DNA of 64,000 nucleotides from Isoetes taiwanensis (Eukaryota; Streptophyta; Lycopodiopsida; Isoetales; Isoetaceae), in NCBI GenBank assembly GCA_021234155.1, contig JAJEKV010000066.1, positions 374,001-438,000 on the forward strand, read 5' to 3'. Positions 40,797 through 52,280 of the stretch are shown here, piece by piece; within the stretch, counting starts at the first letter, position 1; each line of letters begins with the position of its first letter. A program made the position numbers and the translations under genes. The notes beneath the pieces are model-generated. The model saw nothing but the letters and a program-made list of their open reading frames with translations. It did not search any database and had not been told where the DNA came from.

Positions 40797-42302
40797 AAAA
40801 CAGTAATTTTGGATGCACCAGAAGTGGAGCCAGTCATACCAGCATTTTCTGCTGCTTAGGAAATGCATGTAAATTTAGTTCTCGGGTACAGAGCTTTCAA
40901 TGAAAAGCTAAATTTTATAACACATGCTCTTTTTTTAATATATTATAAACATTCCAACAGAGATGTACTTTCATCTGACAAAAAATTGTCTTTATTCAAC
41001 AAAAATTTGTACTTTTAGGATCAGTTAGTTATCTGTCATTCTCAAATATTTTTAGACTGTACACACAGACCCAGTAAAGGAATATAGTACTTGTAACTCA
41101 ATTCTATCATGCTATAATATTTCCAACATTAAATATTATTTAGCTGCATTTCAGAGTCAACAACACACAATTCACATGCTGCATACAGTACACCACAATC
41201 ACTACACAACACAATAACCACCATACGCACCACCACACTAAACACCATAACTAAGAAAACATGAATAATAGAATTTATAAACTAACCCATGATTCCTCCA
41301 GATAGTGGGCAGCATGTTCTTCTCTTACATTTCTTTCCAATCTTCTAGTTCTAACATCCCTTGTGTTAGGAGACACTCTGGTGTTCTCAATCCAAAAATT
41401 TTGAATATTTTCTATCTGTTCATCTGAAATTGCATCGAATCTTTTAGCCCTCTTATAAGAAACCCATTTCCCACCATTGTAATCGATCTCTTCCCTCTTT
41501 TTCTTTGCCTTTTGCAGGTTTCTTGGGTGAACGCCTAATACCTTTCCAAGATCTCTCTGGCTGATTTTGTCACTTGTTTCAGAATCTGCATGGCGTGGTA
41601 TAGACATTGCAAGACAGCTATTCTTGACTGCTAGGCAGTCATTGTTGGTAGAGAGTTTCACAGTCTGCATGGAGTCCCAGAGGCTCCTTATGACGATGCT
41701 CTTGGCTTCCAAATCTTTTAATTCTTTATCTATATATTTTTCCAATGTTTTATCCATCAAAAACTCAAGTAAAATTTCTTTCTTCATGCTATCCTCAATT
41801 CTTTTGGTCTGTTTATGGAAAGACCTTAGCAAATTAAGGACAATATGGCGTTTACAGCTTGCACTTCTTGATGAATCGGATCCTTCTACCAATTCTGCAA
41901 GCTCCAATTTTTCCTCTCTTCTTCTTTTCCTCTGGCGTCTTTTCTTTAACATTTCTTCTTCCTTGGTTCTTCTTCGTTTTCTCCTGTCTGAAATGCCGGT
42001 TTATGGACAAATTACCTCCTTGACCTCCATATCCACAATGGATTGGAGCTTGCAGCAGGGAGCTAAAGAACAGGACATAGGCAAAGAACAGGAATTTGAA
42101 GAATAGGAATTTGAATTTTAGTTTTGATATTAAAATTTTCCCCACAAATTGGGACTCCATTTCTTAAATAACGGCAGTTGAGCGGTGCCATAATTATAAT
42201 TTCAAACAACAAAAGTGGCGGATGCACGACCACATTTTGGAGGGACGGGGAGACAGCCGAATTGGGATACCACAGCATGCTTTTACCCCCTCCTGTGTTT
42301 GC

Positions 42303-42930
42303 AGGGATTAAGGGGGGTAGAGACCTAAAGGCTATGTAGAAGTAGAGATGCTCCTAGCTAGAATCTCTTAAAATCCCAATAAATGCGGCCTGTGCACAAG
42401 AGCCCTCCTGGTTGTCGGTGGTATTGTGTGGCTGAGCACCAGACAAGGATCATGGTGGTGAAGTGGGGGTGGGACCTTGTTTAGCATGGCAACAAGGCTC
42501 CTTACTATGACACCTCCTGGGTCGCAAGATACGTGCCTATAGGGACGTCCTGGGCTCGATGGGCACGCTAGGGCGGCCTATGAATTTTGGGGGGTTAAAG
42601 TCGGGTATGAATGCGTGATTGCCTAAAGGAACCACGATCCTCTAGCCACCCATGGAAGCACCATGCTCTAGAAAGGATCCCTCCTTTCCTGCCTCATCGG
42701 ACTGCGGAGATGTAGCCTGGAGTAGTCTCATAGGGTGACTCCATGAGGTTACGTCTCCGGAAGGCTACAACCATGTCATATCATGATTCATCCTATTTGC
42801 AAAGTGTGCATAGGAGGGGCGGATGGAGTGGACTACCCTAGCCATTGTTCTATGCCAGCCAACGCCATTGTCATGATTCTGTCTGTTGTGATACGGAGGC
42901 CCTGACTCCCTTGAGTCTGAGCCTAGGGTA
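42303..42930 (+). mobile_element. Truncated 5' LTR of the plus-strand LTR element
   Basis: From ttaaggggggtagagacct to gagtctgagcctagggta this matches 51285-51960 of the 3' LTR closely, for example taaaggctatgta, ggctgagcaccagacaagga and catgattctgtctgttgtg. It lacks the first ~750 bases and the last ~320 bases of the LTR, and no primer-binding site follows. It also matches the reversed LTR at 17479-18947. A deletion at its right edge joins it to the interior. Confidence 0.85.
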
Positions 42931-45900
42931 AATTTGATTACGACAAACTCCTTCCAACCATTATCTTAGTGTCTTAGGGTCACTAAATTTAAAGAATAAC
43001 CTACATATCTCAGAAAAATTAGAACAGTAGTCCTAAATGTTAGTACCAATCAGGCACCCTTCTACAACGACTCCTTATACTCTTAGGCTCCTTGTAAAAT
43101 TATTGTTCGCTATGTTATCCTAGAAATTGAAATCCCTTTATCCCTAAGGCCCATATTAAGTCTTCTTCGGTTTTTCAAAACCCCTTGCTGCCTTTCAACC
43201 TGGTAACCCACACTCAATGAATAATAGTCCATTAATTTCGTCTTCTTCTTTGCTAACTTCCTGCGACTATCATCGATCTCCTTTACCCTAGCCTTGAAAT
43301 ATATTGCTTCTTACTCCCAACGCTGCTCATCACCTGTACGCTTGATATACATATATAAATTTTTTATCCTTAGGATCACCAAATAATCTAACCTTTCAGA
43401 TCTTCTCACGCCCTCTTGTTATCTTCTAAAACACCGCTATATGTTGTATGATCCATAAGTGTATATTCCAAGGCTACAGTTAGGCGCTCACATTTCTCTA
43501 TGCCTTTTACCCCGCATATCATTGGAACCCTATGCTTTAGCATCCCCATAGATTTTTGAATTGTTATTTCTTACGTTCTTCTATGCTGATGTCATGCCAC
43601 TGCTGTGCCATCATAAGTAACTTGGTATCCGCATATACGCCACGGTCATGCCCCATTTTCGAGAGTGAACCTCTTGAGAGTCATCGTTACCCTTACGTTA
43701 TGTAACTCATCCCCAAAGATTTGCAGGTAGTAACCCTCCCAACCAGGTGGCCTACCCATTATGAATTGTAGTCCTTTATTTTCATCTTCTTCTTTAATAT
43801 GTTCTCTACGTCCCCTTTGGTTGTGAGCCATCCTCCATAGGGTCACCAACCCATTTACTCCTTCGGATATCTTTTAACCCTCTTGTTGGCTTTTAACCCA
43901 CTGTTATATGTTATATGATACAATAGTCTATGCCTTAAAAGCTGCAGCTATGTCTTTAAATTTTCCTATATCTTATTAACCTGCATATCATTGGGGGTTA
44001 TCATTTACCGTTGTTATCCACCTTAGAACTGTTAGACGTTGCGTCTCTCTGTGTTGACATCATGCCTCTATGCCGGCATTACAAATGACTTGGCATAGCT
44101 CCATAAGCCATAGTCATGTTCTGATTTAAGGAGTGAGCCTTTGTGATCATCACGGCGCTTGCCTTGCGTTTTCTAATTCTATCTAAACCTCCACGTCTGG
44201 TATTCCCCAGATAGTTAATTTTCTGCCACCCCAGCTTGCATTGATGTTTTAGCCCTAGACGTTTTAAATTATAACTCTGCGTAACCCATTGACTTTGACT
44301 CTCATGTTGGATATCTACCCTTTTGTAGCTCCACAACCACATTTGACTTACAGCAGATAACCGTTATTCGTCACCCAGCAGGAATTGTACTATTGTACTA
44401 TTCAACCCCATCATCTTGAGCTTTATTATATTGCTCGTTGACATTTATTTCAAGTGCCAACTATAGCATCCTACCTTAGCATGCAACAGATTGACTGTTG
44501 TTTGCACATTCCAGACATACTCCAGATTCATTGGTAAGTTTGGGGTACACTCGTCCTTCTCTCCCCGTATCACTGCATAGATTACCTCTCCAAGATGTTT
44601 ATCATATGGTCCATAGTACATACGTGATAAACATATGTCCTCATATCCCACAATACTAGAGCTCTGCTCTAACGTACCTAAAATGTAACCTTGGTAGTTC
44701 CTTGAAACAAAACTCATTGCCTATGTACCTTTATGATGTGGCTGAACCACCCTTTCCAACTGGACAGTGGCCAGCTCTATGTTGGAATTCTATATGCTGC
44801 CTACATTTTGATAGGGTCCCCATCTACTTCAACCATTCCTTTAGTGCCTTGTGGTACTTCAGTCATGTACATAAAGTATGATCCTCCCATGGGATTATGC
44901 CATAATTCCGAAGGTTACTACCCAGATGAGGAGCTTTTCTAAAGGCTCCTTCAGCTAAATATCCTTTATGTCCTCAATATCAACCATGCTTTGTCACAAT
45001 TAACCTATTTTCTTAAATTATCATGTCAACTTCAACTTTTGATCGGTTTCAAATATTGTCGTCTTTGGTTCCCTCATACTGAGATGAAGGTATTAAACCC
45101 TCTCGATCTCATAATAGAAAACCCCTATGTTCGAACCTTCGTTAACAACCGCCATAGGGCTATCCAATTCTTTATCGTCTTAATGGTCTTAAAGTCATAA
45201 TCTACAGGAGCTGTTTACCTCAAGGCAAGCGATCCTTGAGCCTCTCCTTCGGGGTCTAGCATTACTCCCCGTGAATAGGGTAACTCTTAGGATATAAGGG
45301 CCGTTGGTCTATATAATCCCACCCACTTGATATTCTCAGCTTATAACGCTGAATTAATTCCTTGCTATCTACAACCTTTGAGTACTTAACTCCTCATTAT
45401 CTGTTATTCCAATACCATTCCAACCATCCTCGGGATGTTCTGGAATGTAACATCACCCTATATGCTAGGCTTACTTTAGCTATTTCCATGACTTTAACAC
45501 CTTCATGTCCCTTAATACGTTGTACTTCCTGACGGCAGTCAACCCTAAACAATTGAGATAACTTGAATGCTTATCTCTGGTACTTCATACCTCATTAAAT
45601 ACCTTTAGGTACAAGCATACCATTATGCTTAATTCTAAACTTTATCCTGTAACATTTCGTTCGTCTTGCACGAATATCCTACTATTTTCTTGTATGGCAT
45701 AAATATGAATGTCAAATTCGACATCCTTAATATCATTACTAACGTAGTATTTGATACTACTTTCCGACATTCATGACCGCTACCTTGTTATTATATGATA
45801 TAGTAACATGTGTCAACCAATTCTAAGTCAGTGAGAGATGCCACCCCTAAATTCCTAGTGAACATGTTTAACATCTACTCTAGGAACTCTTCTCTTCATT

Positions 45901-47801
45901 ATTTCCGCACTCATACAAAAAGTGAACTAGAACTTCTATTATACACCCTTTCTTTTTGTTGTTATGCTTCACCATTAAATGGTCCTAGTACGCATGATAA
46001 ATGGTCCTAGTACCACCGAGGAGCTACTCCTCGAGATATACACACAGTACCAAGTCCAGACCACATTCTCCTTGGCGAGTTGTCCATTAGGCACCTACCT
46101 CGTTCATCTCCCACACTTTGGGTTATTCAAAGTGTCCTTTCAAATTTCCTATATTTGAAATGTTGTTTACAACAACTTTCATGCTCCCCTTACCTTACAC
46201 GTGTTGTCTAGATACATTATTTGCCTCCTTAATGCATCATTGATTGGAGGTCGATTTCCCTTAAAAGTATAGCTTCACCAATGCTCCAACATACCTTCCT
46301 TACAGTTTTCAGACGATTGCGATTTCTGCTAGCAATTGTCGTCTTCCATTCCAACGGTCTTATAGAATTCTTATCCTCACCTTCATTCAGTTCGACCTCG
46401 ATTCTCTTCACCTTGTATGGAAACTATGTTCCATATTATTGTCCAGTCTTCTATTCGGCGCCCCTTTGCTCCTAGCGGAGACATGATGCGTTCATTCCCT
46501 TAACTGGTACCATGCAAGACGCCCATGCATTTGACCAACATCATTAAGCGTATCCACGTGGCTACGTTCTTGTCTTACTCATACATACCCTTGCATGTAT
46601 ATTGCACACCTTAGCAACGTCAGCCTCCTTACAAAATGCAACTTATAAGTAATTTTATAATCTATAGTTCATGAATCTGTGTCGTTATACACCATCAATC
46701 TTCTAGCTTCTATGGCATAAACATTCTATACCTTGACCACCATTGTCGAAACCTACACTTTTAAAGCGATCTCCCTTCAATAAGCTGGATATTTATAATC
46801 CAGTTTCCACATTAGTATAGTACCTCTCTAACGTGTTCTATGACAGACAATCGTACACCGCTTCTCCCTCAACTATATGGTGTTGTATCCTTTTACGTGA
46901 AAGGCAATATATATGCCATATGACAAAATCGTTGTCTTCACATTCCCTATGTACTCATGAGATATTTAATATACCTAACTCAGCTTCCTAGGGGTAGACG
47001 TATGACTGCCCCTACCATTCTCTATGGAGCTATATCAGCTTCCATATGCCAAATCGATTGCTTTTCCATAGTTTTATACAATGTACCTTGTTTTCGCAAA
47101 CTCGCACTTTTATTTTCTAACAGTGCACTTTACTCAAGTCAATCCACATTACAATATCGGTTACTCCCATCCATCAAAAAAACGATTGCTACACAACCTG
47201 TGTCATCTTTCTAAGTCTTTCAATATTATTAGCATTAATAGCTCACAAATTCTTATACCTATGTATGCTTTGCCACCATTAGCTTCATGTTCTCTCATGT
47301 TCCATTCTTTATAATTCTCACTGTGAGATAGCACTTATGTACTAAACTATTTTCATCAACACATGCTAACGTTCATGAATCCTCTCAGCCTTATGAATTG
47401 AACATCATTTTCAACTTTGATCACCTTGAAGATGATAATCTCTGTGCAACTTATAATCTCACCACCGAATGGTCTGGGAATTATTTCATTCCGCTAATTC
47501 TACGGGCTCATATTTGCGATCTATATTGGATTTATTTTAATATCTTTGGACCTTCCCATGGATCACAATGTCATATTTCATATCAACTCTGCATTTGATT
47601 TTCCACCACCTTTTAGCAATTTGTTAAGCATTTTGCTAATTTCTTCCAAGTTGTTTGAATTCTCAAACTATCCCGTACCCTTCGATCCTGTGTTGCCTTC
47701 CTTAAGGAGGGGAGACTTTGTCTTATCATATGTGATGTGTTGCCATGGCGTAAACCATAGTTCTTGTAGACTTGTCTAGATGCTGAGGACAACATCATTT
47801 T
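42931..47801 (+). mobile_element. Interior of the plus-strand LTR element (non-coding or extremely decayed)
   Basis: About 4.9 kb lies between two LTR pieces. The plus strand is rich in C and T and poor in G, with stops in every frame. No reverse transcriptase, integrase or gag block was found. The only gypsy-like hint is the last stretch, where a C-L-D-A-E-D-N-I-I-L-R-R-G-E-C reading just before the polypurine tract resembles the end of gypsy polyproteins. It looks like a large retrotransposon derivative (LARD) or a mutationally degraded gypsy interior. A minus-strand frame at 44445-44717 is open but unrecognised. Confidence 0.6.
43196..44190 (+). repeat. Imperfect tandem duplication of about 465-540 bp inside the LTR element
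   Basis: Landmarks recur in order. The string tagtcc…tttcatcttcttctt appears near 43225 and 43765, cctcttgtt near 43411 and 43870, gcatatcattgg near 43517 and 43983, tcatgcc near 43592 and 44058, and ccacggtcatg/ccatagtcatg near 43641 and 44108. Offsets of 459-467 over most of the unit show a tandem copy with an indel of about 75 bases at its start. The copies are strongly diverged. Confidence 0.7.
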
Positions 47802-47814
47802 AAGGAGGGGAGAA
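47802..47814 (+). promoter_or_regulatory. Polypurine tract of the plus-strand LTR element
   Basis: AAGGAGGGGAGAA sits directly before the LTR start TGTGATGTTCC. Such a tract resists RNase H and primes plus-strand DNA synthesis. It shows that the LTR to its right is the 3' LTR and the element is plus-strand. Confidence 0.88.
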
Positions 47815-48364
47815 TGTGATGTTCCACATATTTATATGCCTTTTTGGGTATAAATATATGACACGTCACTATGAATAATTAATGGCAGTTTAATTATTTA
47901 TAAGCTCAGGTTAGCTATGTTAACTCATTAATATTAAGGTGGAAACCTAACCTTAAACCCTAATTCGAATTTAGGGCTTAACCTAACATTAAAAGGGGTT
48001 AAAATATTAAGTTAGTTTATAATAACCAATCTAGAGTTGCCACCTAGCCCAAATCGATTGGGCAAGGTAGCTTGCTAATTTGGAACACCCACATTGGGAC
48101 TTCCATCCAATTTGCCCCAATTCGAATTGGGGGAGATTGGTGGAGGAGGAGCTGTTGTTCAACTCTGTTCCAGCCAGAAGGATGGAGAACCAGAGAGATA
48201 GTGAAACTAGCTATGATTCCAGTTAGTACGTAGATAGCTTGGATTCCTAGATAGTCATAGGATTAACCCATGTATGCTTAGAAGATAGTTAGGATTAACC
48301 CTTGTATGAATAGATGTATGGCTAATCTCTATTTTATGTTCTATTCGAAGCTATGGATGGATGG

Positions 48365-48372
48365 ATGTATAA
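48365..48372. repeat. Left 8-bp target-site duplication of the hAT-like element
   Basis: ATGTATAA at 48365-48372 recurs at 51254-51261, one on each side of the insertion. An 8-bp duplication is the hallmark of the hAT superfamily. Confidence 0.9.
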
Positions 48373-51253
48373 CAGGGTTTCCCTTAAGGGAAATCTTTAG
48401 GTGCCTAAGTTTAGAGCATGTGGCGAATTATGTCCTTTAGAGGTTAGCTAATACTGGCGAATTTCTTGCTTAATGTGATGTATAGTATAGCACTCGAGGC
48501 GAATTCTTGCAATGATTTAAAAGAATATATAATGAAAAATAAAGGCATGTTGATTATTGTGTTTTATCTTCAAAGAGACAATTTTGGCAATGAATACAAT
48601 ATTACAAATATAAGCGACATACTCAGCATAAGCCACAATTTCTTTAAGCATGGATCGTTTAACAAATACTAGCTAGATCAAGAGTTACAAACTCAAGTTG
48701 TAAATGAAAATTTAGCCCATGTTATAGTCAATATGGAACAACTTTTTAAATAAACTTATATTCAATAAAAAAAATTGTTTAGCAATATTTAAGTCATTCA
48801 ACTCAATGGATTCCATTAGGATGATTCAGCTTATGTCAATTCTGCAACACTTTTGGTGGTTGATGCACAACCATTAGAAGAGCACACACTTAGAATATTC
48901 CTATTTGAGAAATGACCTTCCCTAAGATAAACTTGGGCAAACTCCCTACATCAACTGAACCTGAAAGAAACCATAATGTTAGCTTTGGGTTAATGTTTGA
49001 AAACTTTTGAAAGCCTACATAAAAACTGCAATAAAATTACATATTTATATAAACTATAATCAGTGCATAATTTAATGTCCAACTGGTGCTAGTTGCTCGA
49101 AGCTGGCCAATGTCAATGATCTAGATGATCTAGATACACCTCCTAGCAGTGAGGGAGTCAATCCAGAACGAATGTCAGTTTCATCCCATCCGTAATTTCT
49201 GTTGCAGTAAAGGCATTGATTTCTACAATAAGATTAATAGTGAAATGTATTACCATGTATGCAAGTATTATGAAGATTTGCCAAGTCTTGGTACTATGTC
49301 CAAGACCTCTTTCCCAAGTGTTCTATTCTATGTTGTGTGCTGCATGTCACAACAACTTCCCAATTTCTGCAAAGCAAATGAGCTTTCAAAAAAGAATGGA
49401 GGAAATCTTTAGAATGTAAGTCCTAATACCTGGCCAAAAATTGAACTTGCACTTCTAAGTATGTTCCTGTCCAAAGAAAAAAAGGGGGGGGGGATTAGTA
49501 ATTAATGGAATTGAAAGTTAAAATATTGACCCTATCATTCTACAATGATCCAAACAACAAATTAATTAATTAAACAACATCAGACTAAGTATTTTTGCAA
49601 GTCATGCAATTATTACCTTAGGTTTTCAAAATCTTGTACTCGAACTAAATATGAATTAAATCAATAATTTACAAGGCGCATCTATATCAAATGCGTACAG
49701 ATAAGAGTTGAAGGTGCATCAGATTCAAACAAGCAGAAAACACTAAAGCATGAATGAAAGAAACTGACCTACAAAGTGCCACATTCAATTGTTCATATTC
49801 TGGAGATCCAAATTGCATGTTGGTCATATTTCAACATGAACTAGAGTGCACAATGGCAGCAGAAACCTTTGAAAGAGAATGTGATGGCACGACCGAGATT
49901 TTGTGCAACAACACATTTTAACTAGCAATGAGGATGTTGTAGGTTTGTCAATACCATGTGAACATCCATGATAGAACAACTATCAGTCAATCTAGGTCTT
50001 ATAAAATTTTGAATTCCGTACCTCTGTCCAGATTTACCACTGCAGCCATAATACCTTGCATGCTTTCTTTTAGCCATGTCAAATTGTCCAATCTAGCATG
50101 GTTATCACAGCAAGAGGAGTGAATGGCCTGCTCCGTGTTCCTCTGTAGAAATTGTGCACGCTAATATGTTTATGACCCAACTGGAACTGGGAAAAAACAT
50201 GCAAAGCTTTAGTAGAGAGAACTTATCTAACATTTAACACTATGCTACTACTTTCAAAACATGCCTTACTTATATGATTTAGCAAAATTTTATAAGAAAT
50301 CAACAATAGTAATCTCTTTGAGGCAGTAATATAGTTTTGATACTATGCTCTAACATGCCATACCGCAGTGGAGCAAGAGCAACATTGGAAACTGAAAAGA
50401 GCAAGAGCAAGAGCAAAATCCACAAACTGAAAACTTCGAAAAATAGCAAAGGCAGATTAAGTTAGCACTGTAAAACATAGAAAATAGCAAAGGCAGATTA
50501 AGTTAGCACTGTAAAACATAGAGGTCATCCATCAATCTTGACACAAACTTACATTCTTATCAAAGAAATCTTCCCAAAACCATACCATAGCTTTGCCATA
50601 AAGAATCCTTCGGAAATTTAGCCATAGATTATGAAAAGAGAGCAGCAGAGAGATAGATGATGGGTTACCGCTGAAGGTTGTTTTACAATAATTTGAAGCG
50701 AGTTCTAAAGACCCAAAGTCAGACCTAATGCTAACATAATGGCACGTAAGGAAGTAATGCATGACATAAGTGCCCATCTTGGAAATCGAGAATGCTAAAG
50801 CTTGTTGCATAGGTGAATGCGGATCTGGAGATGGTTCCAAGAGCATAGATAGAGAGGAAAATCGTATTCCCTCTGCGTTGTTGAGCAATCGGTAGCTAAG
50901 AAGAAGGAAATGTTAAAAGCAGGAGAAAAAGTAGAAAGCAATAATAGAAAGAATCATACTTAGAGCAGTAACAATCCCTCTTCTTAAAACTCTCAGGAAG
51001 TATTGGCTACTAGAGGTAACAGGCGAATCAGCCTTCAATACGGAGACGTATTATCAAAATGCAGGCGAATAGCCGAAATCCAGCCATAGTCTCCAGGGCG
51101 ACCTCGAGCTGGGCGAGAACCTAATCCGTCGAAACATAGGCAAAAATAAAAAATCCTATTGACTATCGAACCTACTAAGGATTCATATCCATTTCTTTTA
51201 AACCATTTAAATATAGCATATTAGCGAATATTCGCCCCTTAAGGGAAACCCTG
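48373..51253. mobile_element. hAT-like non-autonomous DNA transposon, 2881 bp
   Basis: The ends are perfect 18-bp inverted repeats CAGGGTTTCCCTTAAGGG (48373-48390 and 51236-51253), with a CAGGG start and an 8-bp target duplication, both typical of hAT. Each end holds copies of GGCGAAT close inside: 48422, 48456 and 48498 on the left; 51022, 51064 and the reverse form at 51230 on the right. Such subterminal repeats are the usual transposase-binding sites. No hAT transposase was found. The interior has only short frames (49149-49412 plus, 50532-50888 minus), which may be host sequence picked up by the element. It landed in an LTR, so it is younger than that LTR. Confidence 0.9.
50532..50888 (-). 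other. 118-codon frame inside the hAT-like element, unrecognised
   Basis: This minus-strand frame (MLNNAEGIRFSSLSMLLEPS … YVMHYFLTCHYVSIRSDF … LLLSFHNLWLNFRRILYGKA) is the longest in the element. It has hydrophobic stretches but no motif I know, and no resemblance to hAT transposases. It could be an exon of a captured host gene, or chance. A second frame lies at 49149-49412 on the plus strand. Confidence 0.3.
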
Positions 51254-51261
51254 ATGTATAA
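51254..51261. repeat. Right 8-bp target-site duplication of the hAT-like element
   Basis: ATGTATAA, an exact copy of 48365-48372. LTR sequence resumes after it. Confidence 0.9.
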
Positions 51262-52280
51262 TGATAGTTCTCTTTCAGCCTGTGTTGGTTAGGGGGGGTA
51301 GAGACCTAAAGGCTATGTAAAAGTAGAGTTGCTCCTAGCTAGAATCTCTTAAATCCCAATAAATGCGACCTATGCACAAGAGCCGTCCTGGCTGTTGGTG
51401 ATATGGTGTGGCTGAGCACCAGACAAGGATCATGGTGGTGGAGTGGGAGTGGGACCTTGCCTAACATGGCTACAAGGCTCCCTACTATGGCTAGGTCTAT
51501 AGCCGGTCATTGCATATGGGCCGGGTATGGGTCTGACACCTCGTGATACGTGCCTATAGGGACGTACTGGGCTCAATGGGCGCGGCGGGGCGGCTTATGG
51601 ATTTTGGGGGGTTAAAGTCAGGTACGAATGCATGGTTGCCTAAATGAACCATGATCCTCTAGCCACCCATGGAAGCACCATGCTCTGGAAAGGATCGCTC
51701 CTTTCTTGCCTCATCGGACCGGGGAGATATAACCCGGAGTAGTCTCATAGGGTGACTCCATGAGATTACGTCTCCGAAGGATACAGCCATGTCATATCGT
51801 GATTCAGCCTATCTGCAAAGTGTGCATGGGGGGCGGATGGAGTGGACCACCCTAGCTATTGTTCTATGCCAGCCAATGCCATTGTCATGATTCTGTCTGT
51901 TGTGATACGGAGGCCCTGACTGCCAGTTGACCCCCTTGAGTCTGAGCCCGGGGTAGAATCCTCATTTATGGTGCATTTCCTATGTTATGGTGGTATTATA
52001 TTGTTCCTAGTATTGATGATGGATGAGCCACTCTTTGTGGTGGCATATTATTTATTTGTATTGTTGCTAGGTGCTAACATGTATGTACGCTTCCGCTATA
52101 TAGGATTCCCATAGAAGGCATGGGACTAATGACCCATTCGTATCCTTCAACTGGACACTTGCCCATCACAAGTGATCCGAGTCAGACGGAGGGCCTTTCT
52201 TTGGTCATGGAGTTGCCATGGGAGGGGAATTTCCCGTATTTATACGATGGGGACATCGTATAGGTTCGGGGAGCGTCACA

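Larger units (their letters stand above)
38450..42160 (-). pseudogene. Transposase-like gene with DFAENYT / SDGAASQ / HGKG motifs
   Basis: A two-part minus-strand gene. The N-terminal part (about 42160-41278) has a basic run (KKRRQRKRRREEK), helices, an HTH-like KISQRDLGKVLGVHPRNLQK and the block NFWIENTRVSPNTRDVRTRR. A 1.3-kb intron (41278-39993, acceptor TTATGTAG) precedes exon 39992-38450. That exon has a Cys-rich stretch (KNCTCTCDVCRSHELGQC, CILGDCELCGIKMFQ), SVVDFAENYTFKEQEEVQS (about 39370-39390), HYYVSDDREHDTLFVQH, RHYIFSDGAASQRL, NHGKGEHDGKAAELKRWL, LSCFCSYCLNGM and LRVGDNFVVVAPKV. I recognise this layout from uncharacterised, transposon-like proteins in invertebrate and other genomes. 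The D…D…HGKGxxD pattern suggests an RNase H-fold transposase. At least three frameshifts or stops (near 39460, 39120 and 38655) break it. Confidence 0.72.
47815..52280 (+). mobile_element. 3' LTR interrupted by a hAT-like insertion
   Basis: The LTR runs from TGTGATGTTCC to GGGGAGCGTCACA. Removing the 2881-bp insertion and one 8-bp repeat leaves about 1577 bases, close to the 1469-bp LTR at 17479-18947, which has the same ends in reverse. Shared strings include gacacgtcacta near the start and gcagatagg/cctatctgc-type blocks further on. The sequence after 52280 (atgtggacac) is not a primer-binding site, which fits a 3' LTR. Confidence 0.87.

Noticed and set aside
44445-44717. Minus-strand 90-codon frame in the LTR element interior
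   Set aside because: It reads like protein but is opposite to the element strand and matches no family. It is best explained by the strand bias, which removes stops on the G/A-rich strand.
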